Positions 33,629 through 42,066 of a stretch of 64,000 bases of DNA are shown piece by piece. A program made the translations under genes and the position numbers. The notes under the pieces were generated by a model. The model did no database searches. It worked only from the letters and a program-made list of their open reading frames with translations, and was not told the DNA's origin. The DNA comes from Streptomyces sp. L-9-10 (lineage in GTDB: Bacteria; Actinomycetota; Actinomycetes; Streptomycetales; Streptomycetaceae): positions 248,001-312,000 of the forward strand of contig NZ_PHRF01000095.1 of NCBI RefSeq assembly GCF_004151105.1, read 5' to 3'. The first letter of the stretch is position 1; every line of letters starts with the position of its first letter.

Positions 33629-34873
33629 ATGGAGAATCGGAACATCCTCGTGTCAGGGGGTGGCATCGCCGGAACGGCCCTGGCGTACTGGCTGGCCCGG
33701 TACGGGTTCCGGCCGACCGTGGTGGAACGCGCCCCTGCCCCTCGCACGGGTGGCCACGCTGTCGATATCCGCGGCACCGCGCGACAGGTGATCGAACGCA
33801 TGGGTCTCGTCACGCAGGTCCGAGACGCTCGGATCGGTGCCCGCGGCATGGCCTTCATCGATGAGAAGGGCAAGCCGGTGGCGAGGCTGGGCACCGACGT
33901 GTTCGGGCCGTCCGGCGGACCTGTCGCCGAGTGGGCGCTCCTCCGTACCGACTTGGCCCGGATCCTCTACGACACGATCCACGACGACGTCGAGTATGTC
34001 TTCGGCAATGCGATCACCAGCGTGCGGCAGGACGAGGACGGCGTCACTGTCGCGTTCGAGGAGGGCCGGTCCAGACGGTTCGATCTGCTCGTGGGAGCGG
34101 ATGGCGTGCATTCCGCCGTGCGTCGGCTGACGTTCGGCCCTGAGGACCGCTACATACGTGACCTCGACTCCTTCATCGCGCTCTTCTCCCTCGCGACGGA
34201 TGTCGATCTTGACGGCTGGCAGTTGATGTACACCATGCCCGGTGGCGCGGGCCGGCCCGGCAGAACAGCGGGTCTGCGCCCGTTGGCCGAACCGGGCAGG
34301 GCGCTCGCGGGGTTCTTCTTCCGCGCCCCCGGACTCGACTTCGACCGGCGTGACATCGCCGCGCAGAAGCGAATCGTCGCTCGCCATTTCGAGGACGCCG
34401 GGTGGGAGGTTCCGGGTTTCTTGCCGAAGATCTGGGACGCGCCCGACTTCTACTTCGACCGGGTGGAGCAAGTGCACGTCGACACCTGGTCGATCGGCCG
34501 GACCGTGCTGGTCGGCGACTCCGCTTTCTGCGCTTCTCCCATGTCCGGGATCGGCACCAGCCTCGCCCTGGTCGGCGCCTACATCCTGGCCGGCGAACTC
34601 TTCAAGGCCGGGGGCGATCACCGTCTGGCCCACGCCGCGTACGCATCGGGGATGCGCGAGTTCGTCGACCGCGCCCAGGAATTCGCCCGCGCATCCGGCG
34701 ACGGCGGCCTGATGCCTGACTCGCACGCCCAGATGTGGCTGCGGAACCAGTCGGTGCGGGCCCTGCCGTACCTGCCCCGACGCATCGTCGGCCGGGGGCT
34801 GGAGAAGGTGGCCGACACCGTCGTGCTCGACAGCTACGCCGACCCGGCACCTCACCGAACCATCAAGCCGTAG
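33629..34873 (+). CDS. FAD-dependent monooxygenase (PHBH/TetX-like)
   Basis: A 414-residue single-component flavoprotein hydroxylase. It shows the FAD fold (LVSGGGIAGTALAYWLARYG), a VVERAP strand end, the DG motif region (LVGADGVHSAVRRL) and the GD motif (VLVGDSAFCASPMSGIGTSLA). The usual product is a hydroxylated aromatic or an inactivated tetracycline-type compound; the substrate cannot be read. GGAGGAG lies 8 bases before the ATG at 33629; the frame is open further upstream across the operator boxes but without signals. It is divergent from the GntR-TetR hybrid regulator, which likely controls it. A broken VOC gene follows 11 bp downstream. Confidence 0.9.
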   Translation: MENRNILVSGGGIAGTALAYWLARYGFRPTVVERAPAPRTGGHAVDIRGTARQVIERMGLVTQVRDARIGARGMAFIDEKGKPVARLGTDVFGPSGGPVAEWALLRTDLARILYDTIHDDVEYVFGNAITSVRQDEDGVTVAFEEGRSRRFDLLVGADGVHSAVRRLTFGPEDRYIRDLDSFIALFSLATDVDLDGWQLMYTMPGGAGRPGRTAGLRPLAEPGRALAGFFFRAPGLDFDRRDIAAQKRIVARHFEDAGWEVPGFLPKIWDAPDFYFDRVEQVHVDTWSIGRTVLVGDSAFCASPMSGIGTSLALVGAYILAGELFKAGGDHRLAHAAYASGMREFVDRAQEFARASGDGGLMPDSHAQMWLRNQSVRALPYLPRRIVGRGLEKVADTVVLDSYADPAPHRTIKP

Positions 34874-34884
34874 GAGAAAGCACC

Positions 34885-35031
34885 ATGCGCGTCAGCACCT
34901 TTCTGTGGCTCGACGGCCAGGCCCAGGAAGTCCTGGACCGCCTCCTCGCCACTGCCGCCCGCAGGGGCCGACTCCCGAAGGAGCCGACCCCTTGCCACCT
35001 GCGGACTCAACGACCGCCTAGCCGACAGTAA
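34885..35031 (+). pseudogene. Truncated VOC (PhnB-like) protein gene
   Basis: A 48-codon frame starting MRVSTFLWLDGQAQEVLD, which matches the beginning of PhnB-like VOC proteins (normally ~130-160 residues). After about 18 residues similarity ends and the rest is Arg/Pro-rich. GGAG precedes the ATG, so it may still be translated. It lies 11 bp after the monooxygenase, as part of the same transcript, and looks like the remnant of a VOC gene cut by a deletion or rearrangement. The assignment rests on a short match. Confidence 0.55.
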
Positions 35032-35104
35032 TAAAGCGATTACGCATTGAAGCGGAACGCGGAGTACAGGGCTTTCACCTGCGGCAACGTGGTTCAGCGG
35101 GCTC

Positions 35105-35136
35105 CAGGTCAGCACAGAATCAGCACCGGAAGACGA
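35105..35136. repeat. Left copy of a ~32-bp direct repeat flanking the HEPN/MNT genes
   Basis: It begins CAGGTCAGCAC and continues through TCAGCAC and GGAA. It matches 36325-36356 at about 26 of 32 positions. Together the copies bracket the toxin-antitoxin-like pair and its operator. Confidence 0.65.
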
Positions 35137-35179
35137 GGTCGACGTTCCCTCCCCGCGACCGGGTCGGCGGATCAGAGCT

Positions 35180-35647
35180 TCAGTAACGCGGCATGTTCGG
35201 GATCGCCTTCTCCGCGAGTTCGATGAGCGCCTCCACTTTCGCCAAGTCGCCCGCAACCTCCTCCGGCGTCACAGCGGGGGCCTCTGACGACCGGTACTCG
35301 ACTTCGTTGCGCCGGGCGCGCATGCGGTTGAAGGGTCGCAGCATGGACCCGAGCGGTGGGTCGAGCTGCGCCCGCACGGCCTCATAGATGACGATATGGC
35401 CACCACGACTGGTCGCACGCAGTCCCTGATTCTGCAATACCGCGGCCAGCGCTCTGCGCGCAGCGTCATAAGCCAGCGTGTACGCACCCTCCGGGTCCGT
35501 GGCCGCCAACTGCCGCGCGGAGCCGACATGCACCCGTGCCCGGACCAGTTCCGCTTCGGCGGCCTCCTGAGAAGCGGGGACTCGTTCAAGTCCGCCGCTG
35601 GCGATGAGCGCGTCAACCGTCGACCGCCCTTGATTCCAGCGCGTCAT
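35180..35647 (-). CDS. HEPN-domain protein (SAV_6107-like)
   Basis: A 155-residue helical protein paired with a nucleotidyltransferase, the arrangement of HEPN/MNT toxin-antitoxin modules. Helices around residues 26-75 and 84-150 fit HEPN. The usual RNase motif R-x4-6-H is not complete: residues 110-118 read RARRNEVEY, with no His after the Arg/Asn pair. The protein may therefore be a catalytically altered member, as in the SAV_6107-type family, and need not be an RNase. Its ATG overlaps the upstream stop (ATGA, 35644-35647). Function in defence or stress is inferred from architecture. Confidence 0.82.
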   Translation of the reverse strand: MTRWNQGRSTVDALIASGGLERVPASQEAAEAELVRARVHVGSARQLAATDPEGAYTLAYDAARRALAAVLQNQGLRATSRGGHIVIYEAVRAQLDPPLGSMLRPFNRMRARRNEVEYRSSEAPAVTPEEVAGDLAKVEALIELAEKAIPNMPRY

Positions 35648-36234
35648 TGCGCCTCCAAGTCAAGGTTCAGCCGTACCAGCGGACGTCCGCGAACGCTGGT
35701 GAGGAACGGATCGTCCGTCCGGGCCTCCCACGCCGCGGCGGAGACCCGATGCACGTTGACCTCACGACGCAAGCGCCGTGACGCTTCCTCGGCGAGGTCG
35801 AAGATCGCGTCGGCATCGGGGGCACCCACAACGAGGACGTCCACATCAGCAGGCGGCAGCCCCGGCTCACCGTTGTACCGAGCGGCCCACGAGCCGTAGA
35901 TGTAGGCCCGTTCCACGCCTTCGAGCCCAGCGAGCGCGTCAGTGAGCACGGGCACGGGGCCGAAGGAGACGGACATGAGCTCGCTCAGCGGACGGTACAA
36001 CGGAGTGTCCGTGCGGGCCTTGACGAGGCGGCTGCGCCCCACGCGCCGATCAAGCAGGATGCCCCCGCCGGTCAACCTGTCAACTTCTCGCAGGACAGCC
36101 GTGGGCGTCACACCGACCTCGGCGGCGAGCTCGGTGATGCTGTACTCGCGTTCCGGATGCAGGAGCACGAGCGCAAGGAGTTCGCCTTGCATACGAGATC
36201 GGAGGATGGGGAGCAGGCTCGGCGATACTTTCAT
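35644..36234 (-). CDS. HTH-nucleotidyltransferase (MNT-type antitoxin-like)
   Basis: A 196-residue fusion. Residues 12-75 form an ArsR/MarR-type winged helix (YSITELAAEVGVTPTAVLRE) and residues 98-190 a minimal nucleotidyltransferase with G114-S115 (YIYGSWAARYNG) and D130-V-D132 (ADVDVLVV), the Mg-binding motif. MNT antitoxins can AMPylate HEPN partners. The added HTH suggests that it also binds its own promoter. The ATG at 36234 lies within a perfect 16-bp inverted repeat, no ribosome-binding site is present, and a TATCCT -10 candidate ends 7 nt before the ATG, so the mRNA is probably leaderless. It is coupled to the HEPN gene by a 4-bp overlap. Confidence 0.88.
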   Translation of the reverse strand: MKVSPSLLPILRSRMQGELLALVLLHPEREYSITELAAEVGVTPTAVLREVDRLTGGGILLDRRVGRSRLVKARTDTPLYRPLSELMSVSFGPVPVLTDALAGLEGVERAYIYGSWAARYNGEPGLPPADVDVLVVGAPDADAIFDLAEEASRRLRREVNVHRVSAAAWEARTDDPFLTSVRGRPLVRLNLDLEAQ

Positions 36235-36267
36235 TGGGCGCAGGATATCAAGCGCCCAATGAAAGTA
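36226..36267 (-). promoter_or_regulatory. Perfect 16-bp inverted repeat over the MNT start codon
   Basis: TACTTTCATTGGGCGC (36226-36241) and GCGCCCAATGAAAGTA (36252-36267) are exact reverse complements around a 10-nt spacer that itself contains GATATC. On the minus strand TTGTTA, 18 nt, TATCCT reads as a promoter inside the repeat. The start codon lies in the downstream arm. It is a strong candidate for autorepression by the HTH domain. Confidence 0.88.
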
Positions 36268-36324
36268 ACAATCCGGAGTTATTCGATCACCTGAACGCCA
36301 CGGATACCTGTCGGGAGGGGCCCG

Positions 36325-36356
36325 CAGGTCAGCACCTAGTCAGCACGGGAACACGG
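36325..36356. repeat. Right copy of a ~32-bp direct repeat flanking the HEPN/MNT genes
   Basis: CAGGTCAGCAC, three variable bases, then a TCAGCAC/GGAA-containing segment, repeated from 35105-35136 in the same orientation, 1,220 bp away. It abuts the ychF-side terminator. It could mark insertion ends or be coincidental regulatory sequence. Confidence 0.65.
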
Positions 36357-36388
36357 AAGGGGCCGGGCTCATGGGAGCCGAGCCCCTT
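36357..36388 (-). terminator. Terminator downstream of ychF
   Basis: AAGGGGC (36357-36363) pairs with GCCCCTT (36382-36388), and GGCTC (36366-36370) with GAGCC (36375-36379), around a 4-nt loop and a 2x2 internal loop. It lies 48 bp past the ychF stop. Confidence 0.7.
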
Positions 36389-36435
36389 CTGACCTGCACA
36401 CTTGACCACATGGATAGCTCGTAGTAACGAGAACG

Positions 36436-37524
<1,089 letters not shown>

Positions 37525-37597
37525 GTTGGCGACTTCCTGAAGTGAGGACTGGCTGATGGCCTGTGTGACCCGGGCGGGCCGATCTCCCAGTTTACGG

Positions 37598-37661
37598 GCG
37601 GGCCGAAGCCGCCACCGACGCGCGCCGGTGCGGGCCGAAGCCGTTACCGACGCGCGCCGGG
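37598..37661. repeat. 32-bp tandem duplication upstream of ychF
   Basis: Units at 37598-37629 and 37630-37661 begin GCGGGCCGAAGCCG and end ACGCGCGCCGG, differing at about two or three positions (CC to TT in the middle). They lie in the 237-bp gap between the divergent ychF and DUF6542 genes and may separate their promoters. Confidence 0.85.
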
Positions 37662-37761
37662 CACCTCGTTCCGGCCACCGAACGTCGAACTCAACGCCAA
37701 GCTCGGCCAAAGGGCGTGTCCAACGCCCGCCTCGTCGCCCCGGGCCACCTACGTTGGTCCG

Positions 37762-38469
37762 GTGGAGCAGCACAGGACACGTCAACCGCAGCAGCGTCGG
37801 CAGCGCCCCCCGAGCACCTTCGCCGGGACCAGACCCGGGACGACCGGTGGCTACCGGGTACCGGTGACGCCCCGTCCACGTGTGTCGCCCCTGGCCGCGC
37901 GGCTGCGCGGACTGCCCAACCCGCGGTTCACCGGGCTCGGCGCGGGACTGTTCGCCACCGCGACGATGCTGGCCTTCGCCTTTCTGGACCGGCTGCTCCT
38001 CGACGGCGAGCCCGTGGTCTACGGGGTGCTGTTCCTGCTGGTCAGCGCGGTGACCGCGCTCTGGGTGCGTACCGCCGACCTGGTCACGGCGCCGATCAGC
38101 GTGCCGATCGCCTTCGCGGCCGGCGCGTATCCGATCGCCGGCGGCACCGGCGGCTTCGGCGGGCAGATGATGGCGCTCATCACCACCCTGGCCCTGCACG
38201 CGGGCTGGCTGTACGGCGGCACGCTCATCGCCGGGCTCATCGCGACCGTACGGAAGGTACGGCAGATGGGCCGGCGCCAGAGCGCCCGTGACGCGGCGGC
38301 CAGGGCGGGGGTGACCCGGGCCGGGGCCACGGCGTACCGAGCGGCCGGTCCCGGCCATGGCTCGGGGAGCCCGGGTCCCGGACATGGCTCCGGGAGTCCG
38401 GGTTCCGGGGCCGGACCCGGGCCCCGGGCTCCCCGAGCCACCGTGCCCAGGGCCGCGCGGCGCGGCTAG
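37762..38469 (+). CDS. DUF6542-type four-helix membrane protein
   Basis: A 235-residue protein from GTG 37762. An Arg/Gln/Pro-rich N-terminus (~50 residues) precedes four hydrophobic segments (about residues 57-77, 85-104, 108-130 and 134-155) and a Gly/Ser/Pro-rich tail with two copies of GPGHGSGSP. The order and lengths match the uncharacterised DUF6542 family common in Streptomyces near ychF and ppgK. It is an integral membrane protein; no catalytic motif is visible. Its tail is encoded by tandem DNA repeats, so tail length probably varies among strains. Confidence 0.8.
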   Translation: MEQHRTRQPQQRRQRPPSTFAGTRPGTTGGYRVPVTPRPRVSPLAARLRGLPNPRFTGLGAGLFATATMLAFAFLDRLLLDGEPVVYGVLFLLVSAVTALWVRTADLVTAPISVPIAFAAGAYPIAGGTGGFGGQMMALITTLALHAGWLYGGTLIAGLIATVRKVRQMGRRQSARDAAARAGVTRAGATAYRAAGPGHGSGSPGPGHGSGSPGSGAGPGPRAPRATVPRAARRG

Positions 38470-38486
38470 AGCGCGTCCGGTTCTGC

Positions 38487-39224
38487 CTACCTGCCCGCCG
38501 CCGCCATCGCCGCGCCCACGATCCCCGCGTTGTTCTGGAGCTCCGCCGGGAGGATCTCCGCCCTGATCCCCTCGATCAGGGGGATGAACTTGTCGGCCTT
38601 GCGGCTCACCCCGCCGCCGATGATGAACAGCTCGGGCGAGAACAGCATCTCCACATGGGCCAGATACTTCTGGACGCGGTGCGCCCAGTGGTGCCAGCTC
38701 AGGTCCGCGTCTTCCTTGGCCTTCGTCGAGGCGCGCTTCTCCGCCTCGTGGCCGTCCAGCTCCAGATGGCCCAGCTCGGTGTTGGGCACCAGCTTGCCGT
38801 CCACGAAGAGCGCGCTGCCGATGCCCGTACCGAAGGTCAGCAGGAATACCGTGCCCTTGCGGCCCCGGCCCGCGCCGAAGGCCATCTCGGCCACCCCCGC
38901 CGCGTCCGCGTCGTTGAGGACCGTGGTCCGCAGCCCCAGCCGCTCGCCGAGCACCTGCCCCGCGTCCGTATCGATCCAGGCTTTGTCGACATTCGCGGCG
39001 GTACGGATGACCGAGCCCGTGACCACCCCCGGGAAGGTGATGCCGACCGGGCCCGACCAGCCGAAGTGCCGGACGACCTCCACCACTCCGTCGGCGACGC
39101 TCTCGGGCGTCGCCGGGTGCGGGGTCAGCACCTTGTACCGCGGTTCGACCAGATCGCCGCGCTCCAGGTCAACGGGCGCACCCTTGATGCCCGAGCCACC
39201 GATGTCCACTCCGAAGACGTTCAT
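38487..39224 (-). CDS. ppgK: Polyphosphate glucokinase
   Basis: A 245-residue ROK-family kinase that phosphorylates glucose using polyphosphate or ATP. The N-terminal phosphate loop is FGVDIGGSGIKGAPV, the second is LTFGTGIGSALF, the sugar-binding NDADAAG segment includes the catalytic Asp, and ELGHLELDG carries sugar ligands. Family length is standard. ATG 39224 is used; an in-frame extension to 39491 would overlap ispH and is low complexity. It converges with the DUF6542 gene 17 bp away. In streptomycetes PpgK supplies glucose-6-phosphate alongside Glk. Confidence 0.95.
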   Translation of the reverse strand: MNVFGVDIGGSGIKGAPVDLERGDLVEPRYKVLTPHPATPESVADGVVEVVRHFGWSGPVGITFPGVVTGSVIRTAANVDKAWIDTDAGQVLGERLGLRTTVLNDADAAGVAEMAFGAGRGRKGTVFLLTFGTGIGSALFVDGKLVPNTELGHLELDGHEAEKRASTKAKEDADLSWHHWAHRVQKYLAHVEMLFSPELFIIGGGVSRKADKFIPLIEGIRAEILPAELQNNAGIVGAAMAAAGR

Positions 39225-39309
39225 GGACACAACGTTACGGGCAGATGCCGACAGCGACTTCCCGGACGGCGGCTTTGGCCTTGTCCGCGTACCAAGTACC
39301 GTCCGGGCC

Positions 39310-40338
39310 CTACTTCTCCGAGAGCGCCGCCGCCTCGGCGCGCAGGTCGCGGCGCAGCTCCTTCGGCAGCGAGAACGTGATCGACTCCTCGGCCGCCTTG
39401 ACGATCTCGACATCCTCGAAGCCGCGCTGCGCGAGCCACTCCAGCACGCCTTCGACCAGGATCTCCGGCACGGACGCGCCCGAGGTGACACCGACCGTGG
39501 AGACGCCGTCGAGCCATGCCTCGTCGATCTCGTCGGCGCCGTCCACCAGATGGGAGGCGCCGGCGCCGGCGCCGAGGGCGACCTCGACCAGCCGGACCGA
39601 GTTGGAGGAGTTCTTGGAGCCGACGACGATCACGAGATCGGCGTCGGCGCCCATCTGCTTGACCGCGATCTGGCGGTTCTGCGTGGCGTAGCAGATGTCG
39701 TCGCTCGGCGGCGAGATCAGCTGCGGGAACTTCTCCTTGAGCGCTCCGACCGTCTCCATCGTCTCGTCCACCGAGAGCGTGGTCTGCGAGAGCCAGACGA
39801 CCTTCGACTCGTCGCGCACCTCGACGTTGGCGACATCGTCGGGGCCGTCGACCAGCGTGATGTGGTCCGGGGCCTCGCCCGACGTACCGATGACCTCTTC
39901 GTGGCCGTCGTGGCCGATGAGCAGGATGTCGTAGTCCTCGTCCGCGAACCGGACGGCTTCCTTGTGCACCTTGGTGACCAGCGGGCAGGTCGCGTCGATG
40001 GTGGCGAGCCTGCGGTCCGCCGCCTCCCGGTGGACGACGGGCGCGACGCCGTGGGCAGAGAACATGACGATCGAGCCCTCGGGGACCTCCGCCGTCTCCT
40101 CGACGAAGATCGCGCCCTTCTTCTCCAGGGTCTTGACGACGTACTTGTTGTGGACGATCTCGTGACGGACGTAGATCGGCGCCCCGTACTGTTCCAGGGC
40201 CTTCTCCACGGCGATCACGGCGCGGTCGACACCGGCGCAGTAACCACGGGGAGCTGCGAGCAGGACGCGTTTGCCGGCGCGGCGCGCGGCGTCTCCACTA
40301 GGGGTGGCGGCGGGCGACGGGCGGGACGGTGCAGTCAT
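39310..40338 (-). CDS. ispH: 4-hydroxy-3-methylbut-2-enyl diphosphate reductase
   Basis: The last enzyme of the MEP isoprenoid pathway, about 342 residues, with an iron-sulfur cluster. Three Cys ligands are visible in PRGYCAGVDRA, DATCPLVTKVHKE and DDICYATQNRQ, and the His/Glu substrate-site residues (EIVHNKYVV, FSAHGVAP) are conserved. ATG 40338 (MTAPSRPS) is the conservative start. GTG/ATG codons at 40347 and 40362 are also in frame, but the 40362 start lies inside a tandem duplication. It is divergent from the APC permease gene and shares its strand with ppgK 85 bp downstream. Confidence 0.95.
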   Translation of the reverse strand: MTAPSRPSPAATPSGDAARRAGKRVLLAAPRGYCAGVDRAVIAVEKALEQYGAPIYVRHEIVHNKYVVKTLEKKGAIFVEETAEVPEGSIVMFSAHGVAPVVHREAADRRLATIDATCPLVTKVHKEAVRFADEDYDILLIGHDGHEEVIGTSGEAPDHITLVDGPDDVANVEVRDESKVVWLSQTTLSVDETMETVGALKEKFPQLISPPSDDICYATQNRQIAVKQMGADADLVIVVGSKNSSNSVRLVEVALGAGAGASHLVDGADEIDEAWLDGVSTVGVTSGASVPEILVEGVLEWLAQRGFEDVEIVKAAEESITFSLPKELRRDLRAEAAALSEK

Positions 40339-40347
40339 GTCTCCCAT

Positions 40348-40393
40348 CGTAAGGCCGTCCACAAGAGGCTCGTAAGGCCGTCCACAAGAGGCG
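40348..40393. repeat. 23-bp tandem duplication between ispH and the APC permease gene
   Basis: CGTAAGGCCGTCCACAAGAG followed by GCT or GCG occurs at 40348-40370 and 40371-40393, differing only in the last base. It is the 109-bp divergent promoter region, so the duplication probably moved or doubled promoter elements. Confidence 0.9.
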
Positions 40394-40446
40394 GAACGGC
40401 GGGCGGCGGCCCGAGACTGGGCCTACGCGATCGACGGAGGGACGCG

Positions 40447-41940
40447 ATGGCCGAGACCGGCGCCGGTACGGACGGGCCGTCAGAAGGGCCGCCGGGAGGG
40501 ACGTCGCGAGAGGCGTCGGGAGGACCGTCAGGAGGGTCGTCGGAAGGGACGTCAGAAGGCCGCCCGGAAGCCCGGCCGGGGGCAGCGACCCGGCGGCCCG
40601 GTGACGACGGACTGCGGCGGACGCTGGGCTTCCGTGACCTTGTCGTCTACGGGCTCCTCTTCATCGCCCCCATGGCGCCCGTCGGGGTCTTCGGCACGCT
40701 CGACGCCAAGTCCCACGGCGCCGTGGCCCTGGTCTACGTCGTGGCGACCGTCGCGATGGCGTTCACCGCCTTCAGTTACGCGCAGATGGTGCGAGTCGCC
40801 CCGCAGGCCGGCTCCGTCTTCGCGTACGCGCGCAAGGGGCTCGGCGAAGGAGCCGGATTCATCGCCGGATGGATGGCGATGCTCGACTATCTGCTGATCC
40901 CGGCGGTCGCCTATCTCTTCGCCGGAATCGCCATGGAGGCGCTGGTTCCGTCCGTGGACCGCTGGGTGTGGACCGCGATCGCCGTCGTGATCACCACTCT
41001 GCTCAACCTCTGGGGGGTACGGGCGGCGGCCCGGGTCGGGATGGCGGTACTCGCCATGGAGATCGTCGTCCTGCTGGTGTTCGTGGTGTCGGCCGTCGCG
41101 GTGCTCGCGCAGGACGGCGGGACGCGCGGCTGGTCCACCCCGTTCACGAGCGACGTGGGCTTCTCCCCGGCCGCCGTACTCGGCGGGGTGTCGGTGGCCG
41201 TGCTGTCGTATCTGGGCTTCGACGCGATCGCGTCGTTCGCGGAAGAGGTGACGGGCGGCTCGCGGCAGGTGGCGCGCGCCGTGCTGTTCTGTCTGGTGCT
41301 CGCGGGCGCGCTGTTCATCGCGCAGACCTATCTGGTGGCGCTGCTCGAACCGATGTCCTCGGCGGAGCTGGCCGCGGATCCGGCCGCGCAGGGCTCCGCT
41401 TTCTATGACGCGGTGGACACCTCGGTCGGCGCCTGGCTGCACGATCTGGTGGCGGTCAGCAAGGCGATCGGCGCGGCGTTCGCGGCGCTGGCCGCGCAGG
41501 CGGCGGCCGGACGGCTGCTCTTCGCCATGGGCCGCGAGCGCCGGCTGCCGCACGTACTCTCCCGTACGGACTCGGGCGTGCCCCGGGTGGCGCTGCTGCT
41601 GGCCGCGGTGGTGACGCTGCTGGCGGCCGTGTGGGCGGCCCGGCGTCCCGACGGGCTCGACCGGCTGGTCTCGGTGGTGGACATCGGGGCGCTGACGGCG
41701 TTCGTGCTGCTGCACGCGTCGGTGGTGGGGTGGTTCGCGGTACGGCGCCGGGAAGGGCCGGTGCGCTGGTTCACCCACGTGGTGCTGCCCGTGATCGGCG
41801 CGGCGATCCTGATCGCGGTGATCGTGGAGGCGGCGGGCTCGGCGCGGCTGGCGGGTGCGATCTGGCTGGCCGTGGGTCTGGTGGTGCTGCTGGTGCAGCG
41901 GGGACGCGGCCGGCCGGCCTCGCTCGTCGACAAGCCGTAG
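40447..41940 (+). CDS. APC family amino acid permease
   Basis: A 497-residue transporter with about 12 hydrophobic segments after a polar Gly/Ser/Glu-rich N-terminus of ~60 residues. The first helix unit (LGFRDLVVYGLLFIAPMAPVG), the SYAQMVRVAPQAGSVFAYARK segment and FDAIASFAEEV match the APC superfamily (PuuP/YcaM-like amino-acid/polyamine permeases). ATG 40447 has GGAGGG upstream; a much longer upstream frame is antisense to ispH and rejected. The substrate is unknown. No catabolic partner gene is adjacent. Confidence 0.88.
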   Translation: MAETGAGTDGPSEGPPGGTSREASGGPSGGSSEGTSEGRPEARPGAATRRPGDDGLRRTLGFRDLVVYGLLFIAPMAPVGVFGTLDAKSHGAVALVYVVATVAMAFTAFSYAQMVRVAPQAGSVFAYARKGLGEGAGFIAGWMAMLDYLLIPAVAYLFAGIAMEALVPSVDRWVWTAIAVVITTLLNLWGVRAAARVGMAVLAMEIVVLLVFVVSAVAVLAQDGGTRGWSTPFTSDVGFSPAAVLGGVSVAVLSYLGFDAIASFAEEVTGGSRQVARAVLFCLVLAGALFIAQTYLVALLEPMSSAELAADPAAQGSAFYDAVDTSVGAWLHDLVAVSKAIGAAFAALAAQAAAGRLLFAMGRERRLPHVLSRTDSGVPRVALLLAAVVTLLAAVWAARRPDGLDRLVSVVDIGALTAFVLLHASVVGWFAVRRREGPVRWFTHVVLPVIGAAILIAVIVEAAGSARLAGAIWLAVGLVVLLVQRGRGRPASLVDKP

Positions 41941-42066
41941 CCGAAGGCGTGGCCAAGCCCGGGGGCCGGAAGGCCGGGGGCCGTGGGCCGGAAGGCCGTA
42001 GCGGCGGGTCCGTCCCGTAATGCCGTTTTCGGAGCGATGTCACAGGCGGCCGATACGCTCCCGGGT

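Noticed and set aside
35032..35179. A tRNA or integration site next to the VOC remnant
   Set aside because: No cloverleaf with a GGTTC-type T-loop and acceptor stem could be drawn, and there is no integrase gene nearby.
37525..38385. N-terminal extension of ychF
   Set aside because: Low-complexity sequence antisense to the DUF6542 gene; the YchF family begins at SLTIGIVGLPN.
38530..40446. 600-residue N-terminal extension of the APC permease frame
   Set aside because: It runs antisense through ppgK and ispH; the ATG at 40447 with GGAGGG is clearly the start.
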